Source of the DNA: Rhizobium lentis
Lineage (GTDB): Bacteria > Pseudomonadota > Alphaproteobacteria > Rhizobiales > Rhizobiaceae
Reading direction: 5' to 3'
Assembly: GCF_014200175.1 (NCBI RefSeq)
Contig: NZ_JACHBD010000003.1
Coordinates: 310,001-374,000, forward strand
Length of the DNA: 64,000 bases
The first letter of the stretch is position 1; each line of letters begins with the position of its first letter. The notes beneath the pieces are model-generated. The model was not told the DNA's origin and ran no database searches. It worked only from the letters and a program-made list of their open reading frames with translations. This document shows positions 36,468 through 44,969 of the stretch, piece after piece. A program made the position numbers and the translations under genes.

Positions 36468-36908
36468 TTAGAGATCGAGCACCAAATGCGGCACGCCGTT
36501 CGAGGTTTTCCTCGGCGAGACGCCGTCGGCATCGATCTGCGCGCTCACACGCCGGCGAAAGGCTGAAAAGCTCTCGAAGGTCACGACATCGACCGCTTCG
36601 TCGAAATGGATGGTGATCCTGTGGAGTTCGCCTCCCGGCAGGGCCGACAGCGCCAGAACCTCGCCGGTGAACGGCTGATTGAGATAACGGCCGCGGATGT
36701 GCGCCCCGACAAAAAGGGGTGTCTTCGCAGCCGCATTGGGTTTCGCCGCCAGCGCCGCCAGCGTGTTCCAGTCGCGCGCGCCGTACTGGCGGGCGATCAT
36801 TTCGAGCGCCGCACTGTGGGTCAGCGCGGTGCGGCGATCGTTCATCGCCTGGCGCAGGCGTTTGGCCTGGGCCTTCAATTCGTCAATGCCGGGATAGGTC
36901 GTCGTCAT
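36468..36908 (-). CDS. glyoxalase-superfamily-like protein of unknown function
   Basis: 146 residues. The N-terminal helix pair LKAQAKRLRQAMNDRRTALT and SAALEMIARQYGARDWNTLA matches a module that precedes glyoxalase-type domains in proteobacteria, and the C-terminal part (RGRYLNQPFTGEVLALSAL, ITIHFDEAVDVVTFESF) is beta-rich. No metal-binding glyoxalase residues are obvious. ATG 36908 (MTTTYPGIDELK) is chosen; the longer form from 37028 has an unrelated leader. Role unknown. Confidence 0.7.
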   Translation of the reverse strand: MTTTYPGIDELKAQAKRLRQAMNDRRTALTHSAALEMIARQYGARDWNTLAALAAKPNAAAKTPLFVGAHIRGRYLNQPFTGEVLALSALPGGELHRITIHFDEAVDVVTFESFSAFRRRVSAQIDADGVSPRKTSNGVPHLVLDL

Positions 36909-37233
36909 GGAGTGGGCCTTTGCAAAAGGCATGCTCTTCGACTGTGGATGGGAGCTCGCATTGCCGTCAGTCAGCATGCACCAAGGGGCCGTGACCATGA
37001 TCGCGAAGACTTCACCATGGATTTTCATCCGCGAGCGGCCGGTGCCTCGAACCGGGAGTTTGTATGCGCGAATGCCGCCGACATGTCAAGGATGGCCGAT
37101 ATGCACCGGGAATGAACAAATTTGGAGCAACACTGCCAGAAATCGATGCGATTTTCCGGCAATCTCCCAAGAAGACTTCAAACTTAACGATGTTCTTCAG
37201 CAGCTATCAGTAATCTCGTGTTAATTTTCTCAT

Positions 37234-37596
37234 ATGATAGCGGAGGCTAAAAGGGCCTTTCAGATGCACCTCGACACAGAACACCCCAAGCCGGAACGTG
37301 CTTACAGGGAATTCAACCTCGGCAGGCCCGGCAACATCATCTTCGTCGGCCATCACCTCAGCACCGGAACGCAGGTGCGGTGCCTGATTCGGACGATCAC
37401 GCTGGCCGGCGCGGTACTCGAGGTCAGCCCGGGCCTGGAGATGCCGAGCCATTTCTTTCTTGAAATCCTCGGCATTCACGACGAGATCGGCGCCACCATG
37501 GTCAAGCGCGAAGGCGAATTGGTGACGGTCAGCTTCAACATGCTGCTCAATCCGGAATTCCTGCACCACGTGCTGCGACTGAGCTTCGAAACCTGA
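37234..37596 (+). CDS. PilZ-like protein lacking the c-di-GMP motif
   Basis: 120 residues. Its C-terminal 75 residues align by eye with the PilZ protein at 39685 (here MPSHFFLEILGIHDEIGATM, NMLLNPEFLHHVLR; there LPKHYYLNILGLAYRIGCAE, NLMDPEVLRRVVR). The PilZ signature residues are missing: the arginine motif is absent and D-I-S-Q-G-G of the paralogue is replaced by TITLAG. It probably does not bind c-di-GMP in the standard way. ATG at 37234 or 37264 could be the start. Confidence 0.7.
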   Translation: MIAEAKRAFQMHLDTEHPKPERAYREFNLGRPGNIIFVGHHLSTGTQVRCLIRTITLAGAVLEVSPGLEMPSHFFLEILGIHDEIGATMVKREGELVTVSFNMLLNPEFLHHVLRLSFET

Positions 37597-37792
37597 AGCT
37601 TCTTTCAATCCGTGCCTTATCGCGGCGTGGCCTCGTCTCGCCTCTTCTTGAGGAGAGATACGCGATGATCGGGATGATCCAGAGAAGTCCGCGCCATTCC
37701 GGGCCATCGAGCGGATCGGCCATGGGATCGCGGCGCATGCGGCGTTTGCGAGTTTCGACTTCCTCGAAGAGAACGACCCAGTTGAGAAGCAT
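37547..37792 (-). CDS. hypothetical small basic protein
   Basis: 81 residues starting MLLNWVVLFEEVETRKRRMR with one short hydrophobic stretch (GLLWIIPIIAYL) and many Arg residues. GGAGG is seven bases before the ATG, an unusually good site for a chance frame. The 3' end overlaps the convergent PilZ-like gene by 50 bases. No family recognised; it may be a spurious frame or may end earlier in vivo. Confidence 0.4.
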   Translation of the reverse strand: MLLNWVVLFEEVETRKRRMRRDPMADPLDGPEWRGLLWIIPIIAYLSSRRGETRPRRDKARIERSFRFRSSVAARGAGIPD

Positions 37793-37881
37793 TGCCTATC
37801 CTCCATCTATTGCTGGAGCACTTGAGCTAGGCCTTCACGCGCTGGCTATGTAGAGGCGCCGGGGAAAGGGGGTTTTCATCC

Positions 37882-38748
37882 ATGAAAGATGCGAGCTGGG
37901 ACGATCTGCAACTCTTCTTCCATGTTGCGACCGGCGGCGGGCTTTCGGCGGCGGCAACACGCACCGGCCTCAGCGCGCCGACGATCGGCCGGCGCATGCT
38001 GGCGCTCGAACGGGTGACCGGGCGGTCGCTGTTCAGCCGTGGGCCCACCGGTTACCTTCTGGCCAAGGACGGTCAGGAGCTCCTCGATCGCGTCCGGCGA
38101 ATGCAGGATGCGGCGCAGGCGATCTCAGACTGGCGCGACGAGGTGCTGATGCTGCCGATCGTCTCGACGGCCGCCGACAGCTGGACCCTGCGCTTCATTG
38201 CCGACCATCTGGCCGGCGTCTGGACGCCGAAGGACAGTTTCCGCATGTGCTACAAGACGTGTGATGCGAGCGTCGACTTCACCTATCGCGAGGCGCATAT
38301 CGCCATTCGCCATAGCCGGCCGGACAGCGGCAACGTCGCGATCCGCCGTTCGGTCAAAGTCGCCCATGCCGCTTACCAGGCGGCCGACTTTGCGCAGACC
38401 AATTGCAACTGGATTTCGCTTGGCACCGACACCGCGATTACCCCGGCGGACAAATGGACGTTCGAACAGCCGGATTATTGGATCACCAGCTGGACGAACA
38501 CGCCGCATATGCTCTTTTACCTGATCCGGGGCGGAGCCGGCCGCGGCGTACTGCCCTGTTTCATCGGCGATCAGGAGCGCAAGCTCGTGCGCGCCGGGCC
38601 TGTCATCGACGATCTGACCTACGACATGTGGATCGTCGCGCATGACGATGAGCGGCAACGGCCGGAGGTCAGGATCGTCATCGACCGCCTGGGAGCCCTG
38701 TTTGCCGACCATGAAGATCTGTTTGCCGGGCAGAGGCCGTCGGAGTGA
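37882..38748 (+). CDS. LysR-family transcription regulator
   Basis: 288 residues. The N-terminal winged helix (WDDLQLFFHVATGGGLSAAA, TGLSAPTIGRRMLALERVTG) is that of LysR proteins, followed by a linker helix (SRGPTGYLLAKDGQELL) and a substrate-binding domain that is shorter than average and rather divergent. The target genes and inducer are unknown. It lies in front of a convergent host-attachment-type gene and has no divergent partner, so it may act elsewhere. Confidence 0.88.
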   Translation: MKDASWDDLQLFFHVATGGGLSAAATRTGLSAPTIGRRMLALERVTGRSLFSRGPTGYLLAKDGQELLDRVRRMQDAAQAISDWRDEVLMLPIVSTAADSWTLRFIADHLAGVWTPKDSFRMCYKTCDASVDFTYREAHIAIRHSRPDSGNVAIRRSVKVAHAAYQAADFAQTNCNWISLGTDTAITPADKWTFEQPDYWITSWTNTPHMLFYLIRGGAGRGVLPCFIGDQERKLVRAGPVIDDLTYDMWIVAHDDERQRPEVRIVIDRLGALFADHEDLFAGQRPSE

Positions 38749-38799
38749 GGGGAACAAGAAGTGCGCGCCAGCCAGTCCGCGCTCTCTTAATGCCTTTGA

Positions 38800-39252
38800 T
38801 CAGGCGGCGAGATGTCGCTCGATCTCGTCGATCGGCAGATTGGTATAGTCTTTCGCCAATTCCGCCGAAATCGCCGCCTGCGTCTCGGCGCTGAGCGCCG
38901 GCCGCAAGGTGCCGAGCGCCTTCGGCGGCGCAATGAGGACGATGCGGTGTGCATCCTTTGCCTGGGTCAGCTCGTCCATTCGTTCCGCCACATGTCTCAG
39001 GAATTGAGCTTCGGCCTGCTCCTGCCAGCTGGTCTCTTCGACAGCGCTGCGGCTGAACCCATCGGCGGCATGGCTGCGACCAGGCTTGTCGGCGCCGATC
39101 TCGCGATCGGGCTCGTTCGGCTGCGTCAGGGTTTCCAACACCTTGAGGTTCACCAGTTGGGCATCGCCGGCATTCTGCATGATCAGGGCCTTGGCTCCAT
39201 TGCAGACTACGACCCATGTTTTCCCAGGAATTCTGAAGTCGGTCATCTTCAA
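38800..39252 (-). CDS. host-attachment family protein
   Basis: 150 residues of the family named for a protein required for attachment to host cells in Agrobacterium. Visible features: KTWVVVCNGAKALIMQNAGD at the start, GADKPGRSHAADG in the middle and RIVLIAPPKALGTLRPALS with TNLPIDEIERHL at the end, a layout resembling an RNase/eRF1-like fold. No signal peptide, so the attachment role, if any, is indirect. A second ATG six bases inside (39246) is possible. Confidence 0.85.
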   Translation of the reverse strand: MKMTDFRIPGKTWVVVCNGAKALIMQNAGDAQLVNLKVLETLTQPNEPDREIGADKPGRSHAADGFSRSAVEETSWQEQAEAQFLRHVAERMDELTQAKDAHRIVLIAPPKALGTLRPALSAETQAAISAELAKDYTNLPIDEIERHLAA

Positions 39253-39684
39253 CTCCTCGCTGTCCTCATCGAAGCGCGCTGTGCTTCATCGATCAAGACA
39301 GAACGTCCGGCCGTTGAAAGAGTTCGAGAAATGGCGCCGGAAATCGATTGGAGCGGCGGTCCGGTTTCCAGGCCTCGCTGTTTTCTCGTCTTTCGCCGCC
39401 GCGGCGATTTGTGCAGGCGATGTTGTCCGGCAGCTGCGGCGCCGACCGCTGGCCGACGCATATCTCGCCCTCAGAAATCTCGGATGAAACGGGTGTCGGG
39501 CTGACGGCCCCGTCCCGATTGTGAACATCGGGGCGTCCCGCTTGGGAACAAAATTGAAAGTCGTTAAAATTGTCCCTTTATATTTGACGAATGCGCAAAA
39601 CATTCATGTGACCTTGGCCGGAGCAAGATCAGCTTGCACCAGAGCAAGAACCCCAACTGTGCCCTGCCTGACGGAGAATGCAAG
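39253..39684. other. intergenic region between divergent genes
   Basis: 430 bases. A plus-strand open stretch ending at 39487 shows a hydrophobic segment (LAVFSSFAAAAICAG) but has no convincing start or ribosome binding site. A small hairpin (CCCGAT/ATCGGG) lies near 39516-39534. Nothing else was recognised. Confidence 0.45.
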
Positions 39685-40116
39685 ATGACTATGCTCCGCG
39701 CCACACACCTTGCCACGGTCAAATCCGCCATCTACGACCTGCGCTGGGAAGAATTCCACGTCAAGCGCCCCGCCCGTATCGTCGCCGTCCGGCCGTGCCT
39801 CACCGGCGTATCGATGCGAAGCGCCGAGATCATCGATATCTCGCAAGGCGGCGCCACTTTCATCGTGTCGACCACCGCCGGTCTGCCGAAACATTATTAT
39901 CTCAACATTCTCGGCCTCGCCTATCGGATCGGCTGTGCCGAGGTCTACCGTCGCAAGGAACGCATCGGCGTGCGGTTCATCAACCTGATGGATCCCGAGG
40001 TTCTGCGCCGCGTGGTGCGCACCGACTTCCTTGTCGGCAACATGGAAGCGCTCGATGCACGGCGTGCGCCGATGTTCCACCCGCAGGCGTCGCCCATCGG
40101 TCAGCTGTTGAAATAA
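39685..40116 (+). CDS. PilZ-domain protein
   Basis: 143 residues. A PilZ domain is indicated by basic residues in VKRPARIVAV and the motif IIDISQGGATFIV (D-x-S-x-G-G), which contact c-di-GMP, followed by beta strands to RKERIGVRFINLMD. Single PilZ domains act as c-di-GMP-responsive adaptors for motility or polysaccharide export. GGAGAATGCAAG precedes ATG 39685. It is a clear paralogue of the protein at 37234. Confidence 0.82.
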   Translation: MTMLRATHLATVKSAIYDLRWEEFHVKRPARIVAVRPCLTGVSMRSAEIIDISQGGATFIVSTTAGLPKHYYLNILGLAYRIGCAEVYRRKERIGVRFINLMDPEVLRRVVRTDFLVGNMEALDARRAPMFHPQASPIGQLLK

Positions 40117-40188
40117 TCTGGCTTGCCTTGGCCGTACCCCGGCCTATTGTTGCGTCAACCGTCAACATGTCCGGGAACTAGCCTTCGC

Positions 40189-41301
40189 ATGTCCGCCTTT
40201 TCGCGCTTTACGCCCCTCATCAGCGCCCTGCCCTCCACGGTTCCCTTCGTGGGCCCCGAGGCCATCGAGCGCCAGCGCGGACGTGCCGTCTTGGCACGCA
40301 TCGGCGCCAACGAGAACGGCTTCGGCCCGGCCCCTTCCGTGCTTGCGGCGATAAGCGAGGAGGCGGGCAATATCTGGAAATACAATGACCCGGAAAATTT
40401 CACGCTGAGGGAAGCGCTCGGCGCTCATCTCGGCACCTCCTCCGCCAATATCGCCATCGGCGGCGGCATCGACGAGTTGCTTGGCCAGATCGTCCGGCTG
40501 GTGATCGAAACCGGCGCGACGGTTGTCACCTCGCTCGGCGCCTATCCGACGTTCAATTTCCATGTCGCCGGCTTCGGCGGCCGGCTGGTGACCGTGCCCT
40601 ATGTCGATGACCGCGAGGATCTCGACGGGCTGCTCGAGGCCGTCAGGCGCGAGAATGCGCCGCTCGTCTATTTCGCCAATCCCGACAATCCGATGGGAAG
40701 CTGGTGGGACGCCGACAGCATCGTCGCTTTCGCCCGGGCACTGCCCGAGACGACGCTGATGGTGCTCGACGAGGCCTATAGCGAGACGGGACCGGCAAAT
40801 TCGCTGCCGTCGATCGCTTCGCTGATCGATCTGCCGAACATCGTGCGCACCCGCACCTTCTCCAAGGCCTATGGCCTTGCCGGCTCCCGCACCGGGTACG
40901 TTATCTCGACGCCCGGCACGGCGCAGGCCTTCGATAAGATCCGTAATCATTTCGGCATGAACCGGCTGGCGACGGCAGCCGCGCTCGCCGCCCTCGAGGA
41001 CCAGGCCTATCTCACCGAGGTGGTCCGCAGGATCCATGCGGCGCGGGAGCGCATCGGCCGCATCGCCCGGGCAAACGGCCTTGAGCCGCTGCCCTCGGCG
41101 ACGAATTTCGTGGCGATCGACGCCGGCCGCGACGGCGCTTATGCGCGGGCGATCGTCGACGGGCTGATGGAGCATGGCGTCTTCATCCGCATGCCCGGTG
41201 TGGCGCCGCTCAATCGCTGCATCCGCGTCAGCGTCGGGCCGGAGACCGACATGGCGCTGTTCGAGGAAGCGCTGCCGCAGGTGCTGAAGGCGATCGGCTG
41301 A
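40189..41301 (+). CDS. histidinol-phosphate aminotransferase-like enzyme
   Basis: 370 residues, fold-type I PLP aminotransferase. Substrate-side N terminus RIGANENGFGPAPSV, PDNPMGSWW, Asp in MVLDEAYSETGP, and the Schiff-base Lys in TRTFSKAYGLAGSRTGY. It resembles HisC but the proper hisC of rhizobia normally sits elsewhere, so this may be a paralogue acting on aromatic or other amino acids. Start 40189 gives the usual family N terminus. Single gene, 72 bases after the PilZ gene. Confidence 0.85.
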   Translation: MSAFSRFTPLISALPSTVPFVGPEAIERQRGRAVLARIGANENGFGPAPSVLAAISEEAGNIWKYNDPENFTLREALGAHLGTSSANIAIGGGIDELLGQIVRLVIETGATVVTSLGAYPTFNFHVAGFGGRLVTVPYVDDREDLDGLLEAVRRENAPLVYFANPDNPMGSWWDADSIVAFARALPETTLMVLDEAYSETGPANSLPSIASLIDLPNIVRTRTFSKAYGLAGSRTGYVISTPGTAQAFDKIRNHFGMNRLATAAALAALEDQAYLTEVVRRIHAARERIGRIARANGLEPLPSATNFVAIDAGRDGAYARAIVDGLMEHGVFIRMPGVAPLNRCIRVSVGPETDMALFEEALPQVLKAIG

Positions 41302-41366
41302 TCAAGCATGATGCTGAAACATGTGAGCGGTTTTCGTTCGACATCATGCTGATAATTAAACGAAGA

Positions 41367-41391
41367 ACCGCGGCCGGTATCCGGCCGCGGT
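41367..41391. terminator. hairpin between convergent genes
   Basis: A perfect 11-bp stem (41367-41377 and 41381-41391, loop TAT). On the minus strand it is followed by TTCTTCGTTTAATTA, so it may end the Sel1-like gene; it can also serve the aminotransferase gene. Confidence 0.6.
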
Positions 41392-41480
41392 GCTCTTCTC
41401 CCGGCATCGGCGTTTCAAACGCCCCGCCCGCCCCTCTTTCGAGGTTGTTATTTCTGTCGAAGCGCCAGCAGGAGACGGTT

Positions 41481-41747
41481 TCAGTGAACCGTCATCCATT
41501 CGCGGGCAGCGCGCAACGCTTCCACGAGCTGCATCTTGTTCATGGTGGCGGCCACGTCGGCGCGAAGCTCGGCGGCGCGGTCGTTACCCTTGATCGCGGC
41601 AATGTTCAGCCATTTGTGGGCAGCGACGAGATCGACGGCGCAGCCGCGGCCGGTCGCATACATCAGACCCATTTCGCAGAAGACATCGGCGCTGTTGTCG
41701 CCACCCATGGTGGCCGTTTCAGCATTGTGCATTTCAAAGCGTGCCAT
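41481..41747 (-). CDS. Sel1-like repeat protein, short
   Basis: 88 residues. ADVFCEMGLMYATGRGCAVD followed by LVAAHKWLNIAAIKGN is a Sel1-like (TPR-related) helical repeat, with a second partial helix pair after it. Such repeats mediate protein contacts. No signal peptide. The gene stands alone with its own hairpin terminator. The partner is unknown. Confidence 0.8.
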   Translation of the reverse strand: MARFEMHNAETATMGGDNSADVFCEMGLMYATGRGCAVDLVAAHKWLNIAAIKGNDRAAELRADVAATMNKMQLVEALRAAREWMTVH

Positions 41748-42192
41748 CGGTTTTATCCCTGTTAGCCTGTTTATGACTTACCCTGTTTTACCTCCGGACC
41801 TTGCCGTCTATTGCGGCTTGCAGCCCTTCAGTTTCGGCGGGTTTGCCCCGCTCGTTTGATGGCTTCACTATGCCGAACCGCCTTCAAAAAACGCCTAAAA
41901 TCCATGATTAATTTGAGACAAACAAAGTGCAAACACTTGGTAAAATTGGGTTTTTATTAAACATCGGATGCCTTGGAGCTTAAGGGTTTTCGTTCGAATT
42001 TTACGAAAGATTCAGATTCGAAAATAAACCGATCGTTCATCATGAAATCAGCAGACGACAGATTTAAGAGCCTCGACCTTTCGCTTTTTTCCAGCTTTCG
42101 GCGATCTCCGGCGATAGCGATCACCCTGTATTTACCTTTACGTTCGCGTCAGTTATTTTCGCGGCCGGTCAAAGGACATCAGGGAGGAAAAG
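41748..42192. other. AT-rich intergenic region
   Basis: 445 bases between divergent genes, AT-rich at 41880-42030. It holds the 13-mer AACACTTGGTAAA (41932-41944) also present upstream of the NYN gene. No gene recognised. Confidence 0.5.
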
Positions 42193-42531
42193 ATGATCCG
42201 CAGCTTCATTCTCGCCGGCGCCATCGCCGTGATCGCGGGTACCGCGCATGCCGAAGAGCCGATCGTTGGCAATTGGAAAACCGCCTCGGGCGAAACGGCG
42301 GTGATCGCGGCCTGCGGCGGCAGCTACTGCGTGACGCTAAAAACCGGCAAATACAGCGGTCGGAAGATCGGCAGGCTTGCCGGTACCGGCGGCAGCTACG
42401 CCGGCGAGATCACCGATCCGGCCGCCGACAAGACCTATAGCGGCTCGGGCAAGGTTTCCGGCAATTCGCTGCGGATGCAGGGCTGTGTCTTGAAAGTCCT
42501 CTGCAAGTCGCAGACCTGGACGCGGCTCTGA
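42193..42531 (+). CDS. DUF2147 exported protein
   Basis: 112 residues with a signal peptide ending at AHA-EE (residue 20). The body begins PIVGNWKTASGETAVIAACG, then beta strands and GCVLKVLCKSQTWTRL, the end typical of DUF2147. The family is periplasmic with an unknown function; four cysteines could form two disulfides. GGAGGAAAAG lies just before the ATG. A single gene. Confidence 0.88.
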   Translation: MIRSFILAGAIAVIAGTAHAEEPIVGNWKTASGETAVIAACGGSYCVTLKTGKYSGRKIGRLAGTGGSYAGEITDPAADKTYSGSGKVSGNSLRMQGCVLKVLCKSQTWTRL

Positions 42532-42746
42532 TGCGATAAGGCCAGCACAGCAAATATCCAAAGCGGCCTAATCATGCCGGCCGAAATGCCGGCATGCCTC
42601 GGAGCTTTCTCAGCTCGCCAATCGTCACGACAATTCTTCAACCCTGCCCCGCAAGCTGAACGGTGGATGAACCGGCATCTCAGCACTCGTTCAGCCGTCT
42701 CATGGCAAAACTCATGTCATGGTTAGGTTGCGCATCGGGGCATGAG

Positions 42747-42926
42747 ATGAACCTCTACATTCTGGCAAGACGTTTCAGCATCATCACGCTGTTCGCAGCA
42801 ATCTTCGCGATCACATTTTCGGCGGTCGTTGTGCATGAGGGCGGCGGCGGCACGCAGTCGCATTTCGGTGCGAGCTATACCTGCCTGGAGAGAAACGGGA
42901 CCTTCTGCGCGCCGACGGTGCGGTGA
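42747..42926 (+). CDS. hypothetical small membrane or exported protein
   Basis: 59 residues: MNLYILARRFSIITLFAAIF continues as a hydrophobic helix to about residue 28, then a Gly-rich stretch and two cysteines (YTCLERNGTFCAP). The helix could be a signal anchor. The ribosome binding site is weak (GGGGCATGAG), and a longer start at 42702 is possible. No family recognised. Confidence 0.45.
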   Translation: MNLYILARRFSIITLFAAIFAITFSAVVVHEGGGGTQSHFGASYTCLERNGTFCAPTVR

Positions 42927-43012
42927 ACGGTACAGACACGGAAGAAGATAAAAAATCGATTTCCGTCGGCGCACGTCGTTTGCTTGTCAAAAACAACTCT
43001 CTATAATGCGTC

Positions 43013-44515
43013 ATGAACAAACGAATCTCCCCTTTGTCGCCCCTCGACATTTCCTCTCCGCCCCCTTTCCAGCCGCAGAGCTTCGATGATCCCGCCAAGG
43101 CCGTCGACACGCTGACCGAACTCTACGAGCGCAATACGGCCTTCCTGATCGAGAGCTTCACCGAGCTTGCCCAAGGCGCTCCGATCGCCTCGCGCTACCG
43201 CGCTTTCTATCCGCAGGTGAGCATCGAGACGACCAGCTTCGGGCATGTCGATTCGCGCCTCTCCTACGGCCACGTCACGGCGCCCGGCATCTACACGACG
43301 ACGGTCACGCGGCCGAAGCTCTTCAAGCATTACCTGAAGGAGCAGCTGTCGCTGCTGATGAAGAGCCACAATGTTCCAGTGATCGTCTCGGAATCGACGA
43401 CGCCGATTCCGCTGCACTTCGCCTTTGGCGAGGGCGCGCATGTGGAAGCAGCGACCTCCGCCTTCGTCGACGTCCCGATGCGCGATATCTTCGACACGCC
43501 GGACCTCAACACCACCGACGACGAGATCGCCAACGGCGAATATATCCCGCCGCCGGGCGAGCCCTCACCGCTTGCTCCGTTCACCGCCCAGCGTATCGAT
43601 TATTCGCTCGCCCGGCTGTCGCATTATACGGCGACGCATGCCGAGCATTTCCAGAATTTCGTGCTATTCACGAACTACCAGTTCTATATTGACGAATTCT
43701 GCAGCTGGGCGCGCAAGCTGATGGCCGAGGGCGGCGACGGTTATACCGCCTTCGTCGAGCCCGGCAATATCGTCACCCTGCCCGGTTCGAGCGTGCCGGA
43801 TACGGATGCGACACTTGCCCGCCTGCCGCAGATGCCGGCCTACCATCTGAAAAAGAAGGGCCATGCCGGGATCACCATGATCAATATCGGCGTCGGTCCC
43901 TCCAACGCCAAGACGATCACCGACCATGTCGCCGTGTTGCGCCCGCATGCCTGGTTGATGCTCGGCCACTGCGCCGGCCTGCGCAACAGTCAGCGGCTCG
44001 GCGATTATGTGCTTGCCCATGCCTATATGCGCGAGGACCATGTGCTCGACGACGACCTGCCGGTCTGGGTGCCGATCCCGGCGCTCGCCGAAGTGCAGGT
44101 GGCGCTGGAGGCGGCCGTCGCCGAAATCACCGGCTACGAGGGTTTCGAGTTGAAGCGCATCATGCGCACCGGCACCGTCGGCACGATCGACAACCGCAAC
44201 TGGGAACTGCGCGACCAACGCGGGCCGGTGCAGCGGCTGTCGCAGGCACGCGCCATAGCGCTCGACATGGAATCGGCAACGATCGCCGCCAACGGGTTCC
44301 GCTTCCGCGTGCCTTACGGAACGCTGCTCTGCGTCTCCGACAAGCCGCTGCACGGCGAATTGAAGCTGCCGGGCATGGCTACCGCCTTCTACCGCACGCA
44401 GGTCAACCAGCATCTGCAGATCGGCATCCGCGCCGTGCAGAAACTGGCCGCCATGCCGAAGGAAGCCCTGCATTCGCGCAAGCTGCGCAGCTTCTTCGAG
44501 ACAGCCTTCCAATAG
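43013..44515 (+). CDS. amn: AMP nucleosidase
   Basis: 500 residues. N-terminal regulatory domain (RYRAFYPQVSIETTSFGHVD) and a C-terminal phosphorylase-type domain with TMINIGVGPSNAKTITDHVA, WLMLGHCAGLRNSQRLGDYV and AIALDMESATIAANGFRFRVP. It hydrolyses AMP to adenine and ribose 5-phosphate, controlling AMP levels. Length agrees with the proteobacterial family. It is a single gene with its own terminator. Confidence 0.95.
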   Translation: MNKRISPLSPLDISSPPPFQPQSFDDPAKAVDTLTELYERNTAFLIESFTELAQGAPIASRYRAFYPQVSIETTSFGHVDSRLSYGHVTAPGIYTTTVTRPKLFKHYLKEQLSLLMKSHNVPVIVSESTTPIPLHFAFGEGAHVEAATSAFVDVPMRDIFDTPDLNTTDDEIANGEYIPPPGEPSPLAPFTAQRIDYSLARLSHYTATHAEHFQNFVLFTNYQFYIDEFCSWARKLMAEGGDGYTAFVEPGNIVTLPGSSVPDTDATLARLPQMPAYHLKKKGHAGITMINIGVGPSNAKTITDHVAVLRPHAWLMLGHCAGLRNSQRLGDYVLAHAYMREDHVLDDDLPVWVPIPALAEVQVALEAAVAEITGYEGFELKRIMRTGTVGTIDNRNWELRDQRGPVQRLSQARAIALDMESATIAANGFRFRVPYGTLLCVSDKPLHGELKLPGMATAFYRTQVNQHLQIGIRAVQKLAAMPKEALHSRKLRSFFETAFQ

Positions 44516-44546
44516 AGATTTCCGTTTCTTCGACGGAAATCTCTTT
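44514..44546 (+). terminator. intrinsic terminator of amn
   Basis: A perfect 12-bp stem (44514-44525 and 44533-44544) with a 7-base loop begins inside the stop codon and is followed by TTGTCTT. Confidence 0.75.
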
Positions 44547-44554
44547 GTCTTCAC

Positions 44555-44621
44555 GCAATTCCGGCAAAAGCGCTTCGCGCTTTGCCTGGCAAAACCCACC
44601 GCGCATTTTTACCGGAATTGC
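44555..44621. repeat. nested palindromic element
   Basis: Outer arms GCAATTCCGG (44555-44564) and CCGGAATTGC (44612-44621) enclose a second hairpin around AAAGCGCTTCGCGCTTT. It sits between convergent transcripts, just after the stop of the small membrane protein gene, and may act as its terminator or be a REP-like repeat. Confidence 0.55.
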
Positions 44622-44635
44622 TGTAGGCCGTTTCC

Positions 44636-44851
44636 TCATCGGCCTGCGACGACAGGCGCTGGGTGCTGCGCAACCACCTGCGGTCGGCCGGCAGCAAGAT
44701 TCAGCCCTGCTATCAGCAGGGTGAAGGCGACGAAGGTGAAAGCGGTGCGCAGCAGAATCTTCAGCCCATCGCCTTCGTCGAACGCCTGGGGACGCTTGTC
44801 ATGGCGGCGGGCCCAGATTTGGCTTGCGAGCGCGATTTCAAGAATACTCAT
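44636..44851 (-). CDS. small membrane protein, putative ECF42 regulon member
   Basis: 71 residues: MSILEIALASQIWARRHDKR, a linker, one membrane helix (LLRTAFTFVAFTLLIAGLNL) and a short polar tail. GAGGAGAA precedes the ATG. Its -10/-35 region on the minus strand (44886-44912) is a mirror of the promoter of the YCII/sigma operon, both fitting the ECF42 pattern with a 17-base spacer. It is thus probably co-induced with that operon. No family recognised; function unknown. Confidence 0.7.
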   Translation of the reverse strand: MSILEIALASQIWARRHDKRPQAFDEGDGLKILLRTAFTFVAFTLLIAGLNLAAGRPQVVAQHPAPVVAGR

Positions 44852-44885
44852 TGCCGTTCTCCTCGACAGGTTTCGATGAAGCCTT

Positions 44886-44912
44886 GTCGAGTGCTGCCTT
44901 GCGATTTCGACA
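44886..44912 (-). promoter_or_regulatory. ECF42-type promoter facing the small membrane protein
   Basis: TGTCGA (44912-44907), 17 bases, CGAC (44889-44886), 35 bases before the ATG at 44851. Matches the TGTCGA and CGA/TC boxes that I recall being reported for ECF42 sigma factors. Confidence 0.6.
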
Positions 44913-44942
44913 GCCGGCGGCGACAAAGATTTTTTCTGCCGC

Positions 44943-44969
44943 TGTCGAAATGTGTGAAGCTCGATCGTC
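44943..44969 (+). promoter_or_regulatory. ECF42-type promoter of the YCII/sigma operon
   Basis: TGTCGA (44943-44948), 17 bases, CGTC (44966-44969), 37 bases before the first YCII start codon. AAGGAGG at 44990-44996 serves translation. Confidence 0.65.

Noticed and set aside
35052-36566. A 504-codon plus-strand open frame
   Set aside because: Antisense to the MATE gene; composition is rich in Arg, Glu, Gly and His as expected for a shadow of membrane-helix codons.
39255-39487. Plus-strand open stretch with a hydrophobic segment
   Set aside because: No start codon with a ribosome binding site; its upstream part is antisense to the host-attachment gene.
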